Assembly (NCBI GenBank): GCA_030731685.1
Contig: JANQTO010000383.1
Location: 5,452 to 12,464, forward strand
Direction of reading: 5' to 3'
Length of the DNA stretch: 7,013 nt
Source: Nonlabens sp.
GTDB lineage: Bacteria > Bacteroidota > Bacteroidia > Flavobacteriales > Flavobacteriaceae
The notes under the pieces are model-generated. The model saw only the letters and a program-made list of their open reading frames with translations. It was not told the origin of the DNA and made no database searches. Position numbers and translations under genes: made by a program. This document shows positions 5,473 through 7,013 of this stretch, piece after piece; the stretch's first letter is position 1; each line of letters starts with the position of its first letter.

Positions 5473-5505
5473 AGTTTTACCCATTTCCTATTTTTAAATT
5501 TACAT

Positions 5506-6921
5506 ATGTCCCTAAAACCATTCAAAGCCAAAACCACAAAAAGCTCCATTCTAGCAGACACGCTCACACCTGTGGCAATGTATATGAGGCTACGCGATAA
5601 TTATCCTGGAAGTATTTTATTAGAAAGCAATGAGTATGGGCAACGCAGCAACAGTTATTCATTTTTGTGCTGCAATCCTGTTGCAGGATTTGAGGTGACC
5701 TACGATTATATCAAGACAAATTTTCCAGATGGAAGTACCACAAGTCAAGAATTTAATAAGGATTATAGATTAGCTCAGGGCTTAGATACTTTTAAAAATT
5801 GTTTTGAATCTTCTCAAAACACTGCGCCATATCCTACAAATGGGCTATTTGGTTATCTCTCTTACGACGCTGTGCAACTATTTGAGAATATCAAATTTCA
5901 AAATCGTGATGAGCATAGCAGCAACATACCACTTGCAAACTATCAAGTTTTTCAAACAGTTATAGTGTTTGACCACTATTTTAATCAGGTGCACGTTTAC
6001 GACAACTGCTATGACGGTCATGAAAGTAAAATAGATGAGGTTTTAACGGTTATAAACCACCGTGATGTTGCCCAATACGATTTCCATACTACAGGTGAAG
6101 AGCAGTCCGAACTTACTGATGACGGGTTTAAGGAGCTCGTAGAAAAAGGAAAACAACACTGTCGCCGTGGAGATGTTTTTCAAATAGTGCTTTCGCGAAA
6201 GTTTACTCAAGGCTTCAGAGGAGATGACTTTAATGTATACAGACAGCTCAGAGCAATAAATCCAAGTCCTTATTTATTCTATTTTGATTATGGCGATTTT
6301 AGAATCATGGGCTCTTCGCCAGAAGCGCAATTGCTTATAAATGGAAATAATGCCAGCATACAGCCCATTGCTGGAACCTACAAACGTACAGGTAATGACC
6401 TAGATGATTTGAAGGCAGCTGAAAATTTGAAAAAAGACCCCAAGGAAACTGCTGAACACGTAATGCTAGTAGACTTAGCCCGAAATGATTTAAGCAGGCA
6501 CGCCAGAGAGGTCGAAGTTTCCAGCTATCAAAACATTCACTTCTACTCGCATGTCATACACATGGTTAGCAAAGTAACAGGAACCATACAGCAAGCTGAC
6601 AAGCTCGCTCTAGTTGCAGACACCTTTCCTGCAGGAACACTAAGTGGAGCTCCTAAGTTTAATGCGATGCAGCTTATTGACAGCTACGAGAAATCCAGTA
6701 GAACCTTTTATGGTGGTGCTATAGGCTATCTAGGCTTCAACGGTGATTTCAACCATGCCATTATTATAAGAAGCATTCTATCGCAAAACAACAAACTACA
6801 ATTTAGAGCAGGCGCTGGCGTAGTAGTTGCCAGCGATTTAGAAAGTGAAATGCAGGAAGTATATAATAAAACAAACGCCCTACGTAGCGCAATCAATAAA
6901 GCAAATAACAACAACCTATGA
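5506..6921 (+). CDS. trpE: Anthranilate synthase component I
   Basis: Length 471 aa. With the TrpG amidotransferase subunit it converts chorismate and glutamine to anthranilate, the first committed step of tryptophan synthesis. The N-terminal domain carries SILLES (36-41), the motif containing the Ser that contacts feedback-inhibiting Trp in known TrpE, and NPSPYL (252-257) is also part of that site. The chorismate-binding domain shows DVFQIVLSRKF (223-233), PIAGT (287-291), EHVMLVDLARND (317-328), AGTLSGAPK (376-384), YGGAIGYLGFNGD (402-414) and AGAGVV (435-440). PIAGT with Ala favours anthranilate synthase over aminodeoxychorismate synthase PabB, which has PIKGT; the Trp-codon leader upstream agrees. 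No TrpG domain is fused. Control appears double: leader attenuation and Trp feedback. The stop TGA overlaps the next start as ATGA, implying translational coupling. trpG and later trp genes are not seen in the window. Confidence 0.96.
   Translation: MSLKPFKAKTTKSSILADTLTPVAMYMRLRDNYPGSILLESNEYGQRSNSYSFLCCNPVAGFEVTYDYIKTNFPDGSTTSQEFNKDYRLAQGLDTFKNCFESSQNTAPYPTNGLFGYLSYDAVQLFENIKFQNRDEHSSNIPLANYQVFQTVIVFDHYFNQVHVYDNCYDGHESKIDEVLTVINHRDVAQYDFHTTGEEQSELTDDGFKELVEKGKQHCRRGDVFQIVLSRKFTQGFRGDDFNVYRQLRAINPSPYLFYFDYGDFRIMGSSPEAQLLINGNNASIQPIAGTYKRTGNDLDDLKAAENLKKDPKETAEHVMLVDLARNDLSRHAREVEVSSYQNIHFYSHVIHMVSKVTGTIQQADKLALVADTFPAGTLSGAPKFNAMQLIDSYEKSSRTFYGGAIGYLGFNGDFNHAIIIRSILSQNNKLQFRAGAGVVVASDLESEMQEVYNKTNALRSAINKANNNNL
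6190..6201. repeat. Second copy of the palindromic core CTTTCGCGAAAG, inside trpE
   Basis: A perfect 12-bp palindrome identical to the core at 1612-1623 in nif3 and in the same reading frame, encoding Leu-Ser-Arg-Lys (TrpE 229-232). Symmetry stops at G6189/T6202. In TrpE this peptide sits in a conserved motif (VLSRKF), so protein constraint explains part of the sequence but not the exact codon choice. Confidence 0.5.
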
Positions 6922-7013
6922 AATACACCTATTTACTAATCGTAGCCTTAATCGTAGGTACGACAAGCTGTAAGGAAAACGGGAAAAAATTTACCGTAAA
7001 ACAAATTGAAAAA
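6918..7013 (+). CDS. Putative lipoprotein, 5' end only
   Basis: The ATG at 6918 overlaps the trpE stop (ATGA) and opens 32 codons to the window edge, starting MKYTYLLIVALIVGTTSC and followed by KENGKKFTVKQIEK. A short basic start, a hydrophobic core (about residues 5-14) and Cys18 after TTS suggest a lipoprotein signal peptide, though Thr at -3 is not the classical lipobox residue. Lys-Glu just after the Cys faintly recalls the charged surface-export signal of Bacteroidetes lipoproteins, which is speculative from so few residues. The gene is too incomplete to assign a family. Its coupling to trpE makes it part of the trp transcript, an odd place for an envelope protein; trpG would be the textbook neighbour. 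Confidence 0.7.
   Translation, partial: MKYTYLLIVALIVGTTSCKENGKKFTVKQIEK

Noticed and set aside
5322..5567. Minus-strand 81-codon frame spanning the trpE leader
   Set aside because: It covers the promoter, leader peptide and terminator of the trp attenuator and the start of trpE; its translation is featureless.

Overview
The window looks like a chromosomal, housekeeping segment from a marine-type flavobacterium (Bacteroidota, Flavobacteriia). This rests on AT-rich DNA, start codons without Shine-Dalgarno sequences, promoter-like TTTG / TAnnTTT(A/G) boxes instead of E. coli -35/-10 boxes, a long-form Nif3 protein, and protein sequences of flavobacterial style. The genus cannot be fixed from the sequence alone. 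There are no mobile elements, CRISPR arrays, tRNAs or rRNAs.

Left part (1-2732): a 3'-truncated lpxK (lipid A 4'-kinase) runs leftward. It diverges across a 49-bp gap from a rightward pair, a Nif3/YqfO-type metal-site protein and a coiled-coil 'C4 zinc-ribbon' family protein. The pair is separated by 4 bp and closed by a clear intrinsic terminator. The zinc-ribbon protein keeps the fold's sequence context but has lost all four zinc-binding cysteines. The nif3 gene carries a perfect 20-bp palindrome whose 12-bp core recurs, in the same reading frame, inside trpE.

Middle part (2799-5310): a lipoprotein-type methionine sulfoxide reductase A is followed by asnB (glutamine-dependent asparagine synthetase). 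The 208-bp gap before asnB is a complete amino-acid attenuator by sequence: promoter, a 16-codon leader peptide MITNNNINSNNNSLQT with seven Asn codons, an antiterminator-capable segment, and a hairpin plus U-tract ending 17 nt before the asnB start.

Right part (5311-7013): the 195-bp gap before trpE has the same layout: promoter, a 15-codon leader peptide MREVTRTWWWYNKTQ with three consecutive Trp codons, competing segments, and a terminator. TrpE (anthranilate synthase component I) overlaps by 4 nt the start of a small lipoprotein gene that runs off the window.

The main result is this pair of adjacent ribosome-stalling attenuators. Each senses the product of the pathway it controls (Asn for asnB, Trp for trpE), and they share sequence in the antiterminator and terminator arms. 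Trp attenuators are known in Bacteroidetes. The Asn-codon leader in front of asnB is the less expected one and the strongest candidate here for an undescribed regulatory element.
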